Under the pieces are notes generated by a model. The model was not told the DNA's origin and searched no databases. It saw nothing but the letters and a program-made list of their open reading frames with translations. This document shows positions 51,785-61,600 of a stretch of 64,000 nt of DNA, piece by piece (positions within the stretch are counted from its first letter, which is position 1; each line of letters opens with the position of its first letter). This DNA comes from Desmonostoc muscorum LEGE 12446. GTDB lineage: Bacteria > Cyanobacteriota > Cyanobacteriia > Cyanobacteriales > Nostocaceae. Where the stretch lies: contig NZ_JADEXS020000001.1 in the NCBI RefSeq assembly GCF_015207005.2, forward strand, positions 3,348,001-3,412,000, read 5' to 3'. A program made the translations under genes and the position numbers.

Positions 51785-53011
51785 ATGAATAGCAATTTGC
51801 AAGAATTAAAAACTCTTATTTCCGAGGAACTGTGGTTAGAGTGTCTAGAAACAGAACGTAGAGAAGCAGAAGCATTTAGACAATTACAAAGCAATGAAAC
51901 TGCTCGTAGGAATGCTTATATAAATCATCTTTGTCTGAATGCTTTTTTACGGTGGTTAAAAGAAAATTGGGAGTTAGAATCTTCTTGTCTAGTTTCCAGT
52001 ACAACGGATTTAACAAGTATCTGGGAAGTAGTGAATGGAACAGCAATAGCTATTGGTCAAACTCGACTAGTGCTAATTCCTAATGATGCAGTTGATACAG
52101 AAGAATTTTCTGTGCCGCAAGAATGGATTGATATTCCTAATTGGGCTGGTAATTATTATTTGGCAGTGCAGGTAGACTTAGAACAAAATTGGTTACGATT
52201 TTGGGGTTATACGAGTCATAAAACACTTAAAGGAAAAGGCATTTATGACCCTATTTATCGTACATATTCTGTTAATGGAGATGAGCTAATTTCCGATTTA
52301 GATATTATTTTGGTAGCTAGAGAAATATGCAATCAAGAACAAGCAGCTATCGACCCTTTGCCCTCATTATCTGAGCAAATAGCAGAATCTTTGATAGCTA
52401 AGTTAAGTCAGCCATCTCTTTATTCTCCACGTTTAGATATCAAATTTGAACAGTGGGGGGCATTATTAGCAAATGATGAGTGGCGAAAAAACCTATATAT
52501 TATGCGACAAGAACAAAAAGTAATTGCCACAGCAAAAACAAAGATTTTGGTAAATCTCAATCAATGGTTAAAGAATAACTTTACTGAATCGATGCAGGCT
52601 GGATGGCATTCTGCGACAGAATTTTTAGCACCAGAACGACAGTTAGCTGTTGTCAGAAATAATGCACAACCTGATAGCGTTCAGCAAGCCAAGCTGTTAA
52701 ATTTGCAGATACAGCTAAAAGAGCAAGCTGTTATTCTTTTGGTGGCGCTAACTCCAGAAGCTGATGGTAGAGTTGGGGTTTTGGTACAGGTTCATCCCTA
52801 CGGAAGTGAAAAACAATTACCTGCTTTTTTGACTTTGGCTTTACTCTCAGACTCATCACAACAGCTTCAGTCAGTAATATCTAGAGAACGAGACAACTAT
52901 GTTCAATTACCATATTTTCGTTGTCAGAAAGGTACTAATTTTTTCATTAAAATTGCCATTGGTGATGTCAGTGTGATGGAAAAGTTTGCTATCAATCATG
53001 ATGTTGATTAA
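51785..53011 (+). CDS. DUF1822 family protein
   Basis: A 408-residue soluble protein with the DUF1822 layout: an N-terminal region rich in Trp and acids (AFLRWLKENWELESS, IWEVVNGTAIAIGQTRLVLI), then IDIPNWAGNYYLAVQVDLEQ, and a C-terminal region ALTPEADGRVGVLVQVHPYG with DNYVQLPYFRCQKGTNFFIK. The final part resembles a sensor or peptide-binding module of unknown role. There are no membrane segments. It follows the sigma-like gene by 17 bases and is part of the same apparent operon. Confidence 0.82.
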   Translation: MNSNLQELKTLISEELWLECLETERREAEAFRQLQSNETARRNAYINHLCLNAFLRWLKENWELESSCLVSSTTDLTSIWEVVNGTAIAIGQTRLVLIPNDAVDTEEFSVPQEWIDIPNWAGNYYLAVQVDLEQNWLRFWGYTSHKTLKGKGIYDPIYRTYSVNGDELISDLDIILVAREICNQEQAAIDPLPSLSEQIAESLIAKLSQPSLYSPRLDIKFEQWGALLANDEWRKNLYIMRQEQKVIATAKTKILVNLNQWLKNNFTESMQAGWHSATEFLAPERQLAVVRNNAQPDSVQQAKLLNLQIQLKEQAVILLVALTPEADGRVGVLVQVHPYGSEKQLPAFLTLALLSDSSQQLQSVISRERDNYVQLPYFRCQKGTNFFIKIAIGDVSVMEKFAINHDVD

Positions 53012-53133
53012 TTGGGAGTGGGGAGTGTGGGAGATGAGGGGGATGAGGGGGATGAGGAAGCAGGGGACAAGTTGCAGCAAGTCTTCGCCTCTGCTTTTTC
53101 CCCATTCCCTACTCCCTACTCCCTATTTTCAAG
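52993..53133. repeat. G-rich/C-rich inverted repeat element in the DUF1822-CHAT spacer
   Basis: GGGAGTGGGGAGTGTGGGAG and GATGAGGGG units (about 53013-53065) face TTCCCTACTCCCTACTCCCT (about 53106-53125), with GCAGGGGACAAG...CTCTGCTTTTTCCCC between. It has the same architecture as the menC and menE insertions and 31701-32067. The remaining spacer to 53358 is AT-rich, about 225 bases, and presumably holds a second promoter for the CHAT gene. Confidence 0.75.
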
Positions 53134-55394
53134 GCAAAAGTCTAGTGGTTATGAAGTAATTTACATAAAACTTTAGGTAATTTCTCTTGATTCTTCATAA
53201 AAATGTTGTCCAAAAAGCCGTATAAATACTTTTATACTTCAAAAGTATCTCACAGAAGAATAAAGGTTATAAACTAAGTGGAAAAACTTATACTTGTTTT
53301 CCTATTATAAATATTTAATCTATGTGTGAGTAGATATTAGCTGCATAGTTAAGTAGCAATGAGTAAGCGCGTTGTCTTAAATTTTGGTAGAGGTAGTTTT
53401 GAGACGGGATTTCCTTCAGTGACAGCTGAATTGTGGGAAACTAATGGAGTGCGATCGCAACAATTAATTGGCAGCTTACCTTCAGCACCAGAAATCATTA
53501 CCTGCTACCGAGAATGGAAACACTTATACAACGCTCTGGCACAACGTTTAAGGCTGAGTTTGTCAATTGAAATTGAAAGTGCCAGTTTGACAAACGTTTC
53601 CCAAGATGATTTACACGGTTTATGTCAACGCTTACAAGTAGAAATTAACTATTGGCTAAATGCAGAAACTTTCCGCAAAATCGATCAAAAACTGCGGACA
53701 TGGTTAAGTCATACAGAAGAAGTACGGGTTGTTATTGAAACAAGTGATGACTTCTTATGGCGCTTACCTTGGCATTTGTGGGAGTTTGTGAAGGATTATC
53801 CGCAATCGGAAGTAGTTTTGAGTTTGTTGGAGTCGAAGCAGATAGCTTCTACAGCTCAAACTGCTGCTAATCAAGTGCGTGTTCTGGCTATTTTGGGAGA
53901 TAGTCGGGGAATTGATATTAGTACAGACAAAAATTTATTAAAAAGTCTACCAGGTATAGTACCCACGTTCTTGTTGGAACCCGATCGCCAAGCGATTAAT
54001 GATGCATTATGGCAGCAAACTTGGGATATCCTGTTTTTTGCTGGACATAGTTCCAGTCAAGCAGAAAATGGCAAAGCTAAGATTTCCATTAATCAAAACC
54101 AAGAAAATCATAGTTTGACTATTAATCAGTTAGAGTATGCCCTATCAAAAGCAATTGAGCAAGGTTTACAACTAGCGATTTTCAACTCTTGTGATGGGTT
54201 GGGATTGGCAAAGCAACTAGTTAAGTTAAACATTCCGCAAATTATTGTAATGCGCGAGGATGTGCCAAATGCAGTGGCACAAGAATTCCTCAAATATTTT
54301 TTGGAAGAATTGGCGCGGGGTGAATCTTTAGCGATGGCGGTAAGACGCGCTAGAGAAAGACTGCAAGGGTTGGAAAATGAGCATCCCTGCGCTAGTTGGT
54401 TACCAGTGATTTGTCAGAATTCTCCAAGTGAATTATCTATTTGGCAAAAGCGCCCAGATGCAAAGCAGCGAGTCCAGAGACATCACCCATTTGCAAAACC
54501 AACTCAAAACCGCAAGCGTATTTTAATAGTCATGATGCTGGTAAGTTTCATTGTCAGCAGCTTGGTTATGGGAGGGCGCTATTTGGGATGGTTGCAATCT
54601 TCAGAGTTATATGCATTCGATCGCTTCATGCAAACGCGATCGCAATTATTCCCAGAACAACCAGATAACCGTCTTTTAATTATCACCATCGATGAGCCGG
54701 ATATCCAGTATCAAGAAAACGAAAAAATGCATCTGCGTTGGTCGCTATCCGACGAAGCACTGGCTGAACTTTTGCAAAAATTAGATGCCTATCAACCAAG
54801 AGCGATCGGCTTAGATCTTTATCGTGATGTACCTCTTAATTCCCAATATCCCGATTTAGCAACTCGTTTTCAGAAAGACGATCGCCTAATTACTCTCTGC
54901 AAAAGTGGAACTACAGGTGATGACGGTGATACTTATGGAAGTGTACCACCACCCAAAGTACCAAACGAACGAATTAGTTTTAGTGATGTTGTTGCAGATG
55001 AAGATGATGTGATTCGTCGGCACCTTTTAAGTATGACCCCACTAACAACATCTTTGTGTGTAGCTGAAGATGCCTTTAGCTTCAAATTGGCACTTCATTA
55101 TCTGAATAAAAAAGAGCCACAATATCAAATTACCGCAGATGGAGATTTACAAATTCGGGATGTGATATTTCCCCAATTAAAAGAACATAGCAGTGGTTAT
55201 CAAAATGTGGATACTGGTGGTTATCAACTGTTGCTAAATTATCGTTCGCTGGCATCTGTTGATAATATTGCCCAGCAAATTTCCCTCACAGATATTTTGA
55301 GCGATCGCATCCGCCCTGAGCAGATTAATTCACTTCATAACAGGCTGATTCTGATTGGGCTTTCGGCACAAAATAAAAATAATGATTTATGGAA

Positions 55395-57153
55395 TTGGAC
55401 TTTGGACAAAAAGAAGTTTATTCGCGAGTGTGACTCGCGAATAAATGAATGATTAATCTTGTTTATAGTGACGAGCAGAAAAAAGCATAGCCATCAGACC
55501 CCCAACAAATAGTAATATCAACTACAAAGTATCTTTGGGTAAATACTGATGGCTATGCCAAAATTTAATAACAATCAATTAATAGCGCAATTTCAAGATT
55601 TTAGACAAAAAATTTACAACTGTTTTTCTTCATGTAGCGACGCCTGTATGGATTTGTTGGATGCGCTTGCGGGTAATACGGGAGCCAATTCAATTGCGGA
55701 GTTATCTTTAAGTCCTTTGTTTCCCAGAAGCTATAATTCTATTTATAAAGCAATTCAAAAATCATTTAATACAAATATTCAGGAGAAGAACAATGAAGAA
55801 GAAGAACAAGAAGAACAAGAAAAACCCAATAACTTAATTAGGGTGGTATCTGAGTTAATTAAGCAACCACAACAACGCCCTTTTTACTTATTCGCTCTTG
55901 ATACAACACCGCATCCGCGTCCTTACGCGAGGACTTTAGCTGAACGTGGGTATATTTACCAGCCAAATACTATCAAGGGTAACAAACCGATTAATATTGG
56001 TCATTCTTATTCGATACTTTCTATCTTACCAGAGAAAGAAACTGGGAATGCCGCCCCTTGGTCAATACCAATATCAGGAGAAAGGGTATCACTTGATAAA
56101 ACTGGTGTTGATGTGGGTAGTGAACAAATTTCCTCAGTAATGTCTGATTCATCACTGCCCTGGCAGGAAAAATTGTGCGTCTTAGTAGCAGATAGCGCCT
56201 ATAGTCAGCGTTCATTTCTGTTTGACCAATCCAAACACAAAAATGTGGTAGTGATAGCCAGAGTTCGTAGTAATCGAATTTTCTACCAATCTCCACCCGT
56301 TGATGAGTCAAAGAAAAAACGTGGTTGTCCAAAAAAATACGGTGAACGGTTTAATTTAGCTGATGTTGAAACTTGGCACTCTCCCGACGAGACAACACAA
56401 ATTCAGCAGACAACCTGTAAGGGTCGTCTTTTAAACATCACCATACTCGCTTGGCATCAAATGTTGATGAGGGGAACCAAGCACCAAAAAATGTATTGTC
56501 ATCCTTTTACTCTGCTCAGAATTCATGTGACTGATGATACTAATCAATCTCTCTGGAAACCAATGTGGTTAATTGTCATAGGTGAGCAACGTGGAGAAAT
56601 CTCACCTACGGTTGCAAACCATTGCTATAGACAAAGGTTTGATATTGAACACATGCTGCGATTTAGCAAGCAGCGTTTGTTGATGACGCAGTTTCAAACT
56701 CCAGATGTTTTGCATGAGGAAAATTGGATACATTTAGTAATCCTAGCTTACGTACAGTTGTGGGCGGCAAGGGAGTTAGCAACACACTTACCCAGGCCAT
56801 GGGAGCGTTATTTAGAACAAAACAATGATAAAATTGCCACTCCAAGTGTAGTGCAACGCGATTTTCAGAGAATTATTTCAGAGATTGGTACACCCGCTCG
56901 TTCTCCCAAAACCAGAGGAAATTCCATCGGTCGAGTTCAAGGTCAAGTTCAAACACAACGAACTAAGCATCCTGTTGTCAAGAAGAAGTCAAAATCAACA
57001 CTCGCTAAAGTCAAAGCCGCATAAATTTTCTTAGGCTTTAGGCGTTTAACTCAGTCTGACTCAGTTTGTAAAATAACTGGGGTAATTTCTGATGACTAGT
57101 TTTTTGTTCGCGAGTGTGACTCGCGAACAAACTTCTTTTTGTCCAAAGTCCAA
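55395..57153 (+). mobile_element. IS4-superfamily insertion sequence with 47-bp inverted repeats
   Basis: A 1759-bp element. The left end begins TTGGACTTTGGACAAAAAGA and the right end is its inverse; the 47-bp inverted repeats (55395-55441 and 57107-57153) differ at about four positions. Each end includes a TTCGCGAGT/ACTCGCGAA hairpin (55421-55441 and 57107-57127). A 6-bp direct duplication, ATGGAA, flanks it (55389-55394 and 57154-57159). It carries one transposase gene. The near-identity of the ends and the clean restorability of the target gene suggest a recent insertion. Confidence 0.93.
55549..57024 (+). CDS. IS4-superfamily (DDE) transposase
   Basis: A 491-residue transposase. Acidic residues in ALDTTPHPRPYART and VLVADSAYSQRSF, plus the late glutamate, form a DDE triad. 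The signature YRQRFDIEHMLRFSK shows exact Y-(2)-R-(3)-E-(6)-K spacing, diagnostic of the IS4 superfamily. The opening MPKFNNNQLIAQFQDFRQKI is a familiar cyanobacterial transposase N-terminus. The C-terminal tail is Lys/Arg-rich (VKKKSKSTLAKVKAA). Intact, so possibly active. Confidence 0.92.
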   Translation: MAMPKFNNNQLIAQFQDFRQKIYNCFSSCSDACMDLLDALAGNTGANSIAELSLSPLFPRSYNSIYKAIQKSFNTNIQEKNNEEEEQEEQEKPNNLIRVVSELIKQPQQRPFYLFALDTTPHPRPYARTLAERGYIYQPNTIKGNKPINIGHSYSILSILPEKETGNAAPWSIPISGERVSLDKTGVDVGSEQISSVMSDSSLPWQEKLCVLVADSAYSQRSFLFDQSKHKNVVVIARVRSNRIFYQSPPVDESKKKRGCPKKYGERFNLADVETWHSPDETTQIQQTTCKGRLLNITILAWHQMLMRGTKHQKMYCHPFTLLRIHVTDDTNQSLWKPMWLIVIGEQRGEISPTVANHCYRQRFDIEHMLRFSKQRLLMTQFQTPDVLHEENWIHLVILAYVQLWAARELATHLPRPWERYLEQNNDKIATPSVVQRDFQRIISEIGTPARSPKTRGNSIGRVQGQVQTQRTKHPVVKKKSKSTLAKVKAA

Positions 57154-57525
57154 ATGGAAAACTCCATTTAGTGATTCTGCACGACCCTTAACCAAAAAAA
57201 TACCAGGTGTTTTTATCCAAGCACAGATGGTCAGTCAAATTATTAGTGCAGTTTTAGACAAAAGACCTTTATTGTGGTGGTGGTCTAGTTGGATAGAATT
57301 ACTCTGGCTATGGCTCTGGTCATTTTTAGGAGCAATTTTCGCCATTTACAAATTTAAACTCATCCAGAGAATTCTCGCAACTTCTATCGGATTATTCAGT
57401 TTATGGAGCATCTGCTTAGGCGTCTTTATTCAGGGAGGATGGATACCATTTATTCCTGCTATTTTGGCATTTTTGACTACTCAGTTAATTTTTGTTTATC
57501 GATTAAAAAATCTTAATTATAACCT

Positions 57526-58311
57526 ATGAAAAAGAGTAATTTTTTGAGAAAAGTCAACATAATATTTTGCTTAAATTTGTTATTTATTTCTTTAATAATC
57601 TCGCCAAAAGTAGCACAATCAGAGAATGTGACACTTTTTAAAAAAGTCATTAATAACAAACCCTTCCAGACTTTTCAGAAGCGGAAATTAGGCAGCGGCG
57701 CACCCACTGGACGGCGACGGGGAGGTGCAGGACGCGCTCCTAAATGTCCCAGAGAACTAAATAATATTACAGCGTTAGTACCTGCATTATCAGAAGTAGC
57801 AATTAAGGATTCTAAATCTACCTTAGAAGCAACAGTGTCAGAATATCCAACCTTTTGGGTTTATGTACCTGAACTACCTAGCAATGCCCGTTTTGCAGAA
57901 TTTGTGTTACAGGATATAGATAATAAAAAGAATATCTACAGCAAAAATTTTCTCCTTTCTGATCAAGCTGGAATTATCAGTATGAATTTACCTAACGCAC
58001 CTGAATATTCATTAAAAATAGGTACAAAATACCGTTGGTTTTTTACAGTTTATTGTAATGAGGAACACACTATATCCGAGGAATATTTTTTTGTAGATTC
58101 ATACATAGAGCGTGTAGCAATAAATTATAATTTTCAACCAAATGATTACCTTGCTTATGCCGAACATAATATCTGGTATGAGACACTAACTCAGCTAGCT
58201 CAACTCTACCGCGATCGCCCCAAAGATCCAACGATCAATCATGACTGGCAGGAATTATTAAAATCTATTAATTTGCCAGATATTCATAATATAGGTTTTA
58301 TTGAAAATTGA
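57526..58311 (+). CDS. DUF928 family exported protein
   Basis: A 261-residue protein that starts inside the last codons of the CHAT-CHASE2 gene (overlap of 4 bases, ATGA). A signal-like N-terminal helix (IIFCLNLLFISLIISPKVAQ) precedes the DUF928 signature GAPTGRRRGGAGRAPKCPRE, then a beta-rich domain (FWVYVPELPSNARFAEFVLQ, YRWFFTVYCNEEH) and a helical tail AEHNIWYETLTQLAQLYRDR. DUF928 proteins are cyanobacterial and of unknown function, commonly found beside CHAT/CHASE2 and haemagglutinin genes. The overlap indicates translational coupling. Confidence 0.87.
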   Translation: MKKSNFLRKVNIIFCLNLLFISLIISPKVAQSENVTLFKKVINNKPFQTFQKRKLGSGAPTGRRRGGAGRAPKCPRELNNITALVPALSEVAIKDSKSTLEATVSEYPTFWVYVPELPSNARFAEFVLQDIDNKKNIYSKNFLLSDQAGIISMNLPNAPEYSLKIGTKYRWFFTVYCNEEHTISEEYFFVDSYIERVAINYNFQPNDYLAYAEHNIWYETLTQLAQLYRDRPKDPTINHDWQELLKSINLPDIHNIGFIEN

Positions 58312-58379
58312 AAATTTAAGTGAATTCCAACGTGAACATTTCAATTTTTCAACAATAAAACCCTTTGTAACTCTCTTAC

Positions 58380-58559
58380 CTTTGCGTACTTTGCGTACTT
58401 TGCGGTTCGTTTTTTAATTCTCTTCTTTCTATCTTAAAGCATGATAATAGTAAATTTAAAAATTTGGTATACTCCCATTTCGAGAGATATTAAAAGAGTT
58501 TTAACTCTTCGTAGAAAATATTTTTTTAACGAACCGCAAAGTACGCAAAGTACGCAAAG
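58380..58559. repeat. Perfect 32-bp inverted repeat of the CTTTGCGTACTTTGCG family
   Basis: CTTTGCGTACTTTGCGTACT and onward (58380-58411) is exactly complementary to 58528-58559, about 116 bases apart. It lies in the 307-base gap between DUF928 and haemagglutinin genes, where there is no gene. Relatives of the arm occur at 4703-4751, 48612-48657 and 62486-62580. Confidence 0.9.
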
Positions 58560-58618
58560 AGAAGAAATGCTTAACCCAAGCGTATTGATTAAAAACCCTT
58601 GTTTTTTGGGATAACAAA

Positions 58619-61600
58619 ATGATTTTTTACTTAATCAAAATTTCTGTAAAATTTAGTATTGTAATATTAATTGGGATAGCTTTAAAAAATAGCGATCGCG
58701 CTATTGCCCAAGTCATTCCAGACAACACCCTTGGGACTAACGTCGAATCTCTCAACCCACAAATCGACCAAATAACAGGTGGTTCCCAACGTGGTGCAAA
58801 CCTGTTTCATAGCTTCTCAGAATTTAACGTTGGTGCGGGTAAAAGTGTTTATTTCCAAAATACCAATGGTGTAAATAACATTCTGACTCGCGTCACAGGT
58901 AGCAACTCATCGCAAATTTTTGGCACTCTTGGTGTACTTGGTAAAGCCAACTTATTTTTGCTGAATCCTAACGGCATTATCTTTGGTGAAAATGCTCGTT
59001 TAGATATTAGCGGTTCCTTCTTCGCCAGCACAGCCAAAAGTTTAGTATTTGAGAATGGCTTAGAGTTCAATACCACTAAAAAAGAAGCACCACCTTTACT
59101 GACTATAAACATTCGTCCTGGTTTGCAGACTGCTACAAATGGCAACATTACTAATGCAGGAAACTTAACCGTAAACACAGGAGAAAACCTAACATTATTT
59201 GGTAACACAGTCACCAGCACTGGAACAATAACTGCACCGGGTGGGAGAGTAGAAATATTTGGCGATCGCATTGGTTTATTAGACAATGCCAAAATAGACG
59301 TTTCTGCTGTCGGTGGCGGGGGTAGAGTCTTAATTGGCGGAGATTTTCAAGGACAAGGTGCAGTTACCAACGCCACTAGGACTTTTATTGGTAAAAATGT
59401 CACTATCAACGCCGATGCGATCGATCGCGGGAATGGCGGTAGAGTGGTTGTTTGGAGCGATGGTAGTACCAAATTTTATGGTACGGTTAGCGATCGTGGT
59501 GGCGTAAATTCTGGGAATGGCGGCTTTGTCGAAATTTCTGGAAAACAATCTTTAGAATACAAGGGTTTAGTAGACACCAGTGCTACCAATGGAAATGTAG
59601 GAACTTTATTACTAGATCCAACAAATATCGAAGTTGTGGATGTTGGTGGAGAAACTTTCGATTTAAATGATGCTGATGCCTTTAGTGATAGCGATCTTGG
59701 CGATGATGGTAACACTAAAGTCTATGCTGATGCCTTAAATTTTTCCTTTACCGATGTGATTCTCCAAGCAACAGAAAATATCACTTTCACAGCACCAGTT
59801 TTTACATTTTTCCCTGGTGTAGGACTGAGTGCGGAAGCTGGTGACAGCATTTTTGTGAATAATGAAATTATCAGCAATGGTGGTCAAATTCAGTTAAATG
59901 CTGGTACAGGCGACTTATTGATTAATTCGCAAATTGCCTCATTAGGAGGAGATATATTTCTCAATGCCAACAACAATATTTTAGTGAACAATCAAATCAT
60001 CAATCAAGGTGGTCAAATTCAGTTAAATGCTGGTACAGGCGACTTATTGATTAATTCGCAAATTGCCTCATTAGGAGGAGATATATTTCTCAATGCCAAC
60101 AACAATATTTTAGTGAACAATCAAATCATCAATCAAGGTGGTCAAATTCAGTTCAATACTGACCAAGGTGATATAGCAATTAACTCCAATGTTTTCGCTT
60201 TTGAAGGTGATTTGGGAATTAATACTAAAAATCTAATTATAACCCAAGGACTTGTAGCTAGCGATAATACTAATTCTCAAACAGTTATCAATGTCAAAAT
60301 TAATGCTTCAGAAAGCATCAATATTATTGGTGAAAACAGTAGTTTAATTAGTGCAAGTCGTGGTTCGGCTACAGGAAGTAATTTAGAAATTGACACAGGA
60401 ACGCTAAATATTCAAAATGGGGGAACTATTGGTCTTTTAACTCAGAGTCAAGAAACAGCAGGTAATCTCACCATTAATGCTAGAAACTCTATTAATGTTA
60501 ATGGCTCTAGTATATCTACACAAAATATTAACACCCAAAAAGGTGGTAATATTTCTATATTTACAGAAAAATTATTAGTACAGGATACTGGATCTATTAC
60601 TACACTGGGCAATGGCGGTAAAGCTGGCAACTTGTCTATTCAAGCCAGTGAATCTATAGATGTAATTAATCAAGGAACTATCACCTCAGCTGCAATTCAA
60701 GAAAATGGAGCAGCAGGCGACCTTGAAATCGATACAAAAAATTTGAATTTGCAGAATCAAGCTTTAGTTACTTCTAGTTCTGTTGGTTCTAAAAATCCTA
60801 GTGGAAAAGTCACAGTCCGCGCTAATAACTCTGTGAATATAGAGACTTCCAGCCAACTATCAAGCACCTCCATTGGTTTTGGAAATGCAGGCGAATTAAA
60901 CCTATTTACTGGAAAATTAACAATTAGTAATTCTGGTGGTGTCACTTCCCAAACTATAGGCACAGCCAATGCAGGCAACCTTAATATATATGCCGTTGAT
61001 TCTGTTAATTTAGTTAATGGTGGAATTGTATCTACATCTAGTTTTGGCACAGGTGGTGCTGGTAACCTTTACATTGAGACTAAAAATTTGCATGTTGTAG
61101 ATGGAAATAGTTTAATATCTACCACTAGTAGTGATACTGGAACCATATATCAAGCTTTGCAAAATTCCGCAGAATCCGAAATCGGAAAACAGATATTATC
61201 ATTACCTACTGAAATTCGTGAATTTCTCTTTGAAAGTCTTGAAGCAGCTAACCAACAAAGCGGAACTCAAGGTAACTCTGGTAATTTGACTATCCGCGCT
61301 ACAGAATCAGTCAATATTACCAATACAGGAGGAATATCGACATCCGGTACAGGTAAAGCTTTTGGAGGCACACTTTTTATAGATACTCGCCAGCTAAATC
61401 TCCAAAATCAAAGCAACATCTTTACCAATACCTTGGGTTCTGGAAATGCAGGATTTTTGCATATCCGCGCTACAGATGCATTAGCAGTCAGTGGTAACAG
61501 TAAAATTTATACTCAAGCCGAACCAGGTAGCACTGGTAACGGAGGAAACATTCTCCTGCAAACAGAACGCTTAGCAATTACAGATAGAGCAGATGTATCA

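Larger units (their letters stand above)
53359..57529 (+). pseudogene. CHAT-CHASE2 protein gene interrupted by an insertion sequence
   Basis: An N-terminal CHAT (caspase-like peptidase) domain spans about residues 130-370, with catalytic His230 in DILFFAGHSSSQ and Cys278 in LAIFNSCDGLGLA. A membrane segment (IVMMLVSFIVSSLVMGGRYL, about 394-414) precedes an extracytoplasmic CHASE2 domain (SELYAFDRFMQTRSQLF, AIGLDLYRDVPLN). The frame enters an IS at 55395 and stops at 55452. After the IS, the frame resumes at 57160 with TPFSDSARPLTKKIPGVFIQ, finishing the CHASE2 domain and two or three membrane helices to 57529. Joining 53359-55394 to 57160-57529 gives 802 in-frame codons including the stop. 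In this copy the protein would be truncated after the CHASE2 region. Sensor-coupled proteolysis is inferred. Confidence 0.9.

Noticed and set aside
55395..57153. Programmed frameshift or programmed excision element in the CHAT gene
   Set aside because: The interruption is explained by a standard IS with target duplication and its own transposase; no recombinase of the XisA type.
57092..57529. Separate 145-residue membrane protein gene after the IS
   Set aside because: Its first 20 or so residues are IS sequence; the rest rejoins the CHASE2 protein exactly once the IS and one duplicate are removed.
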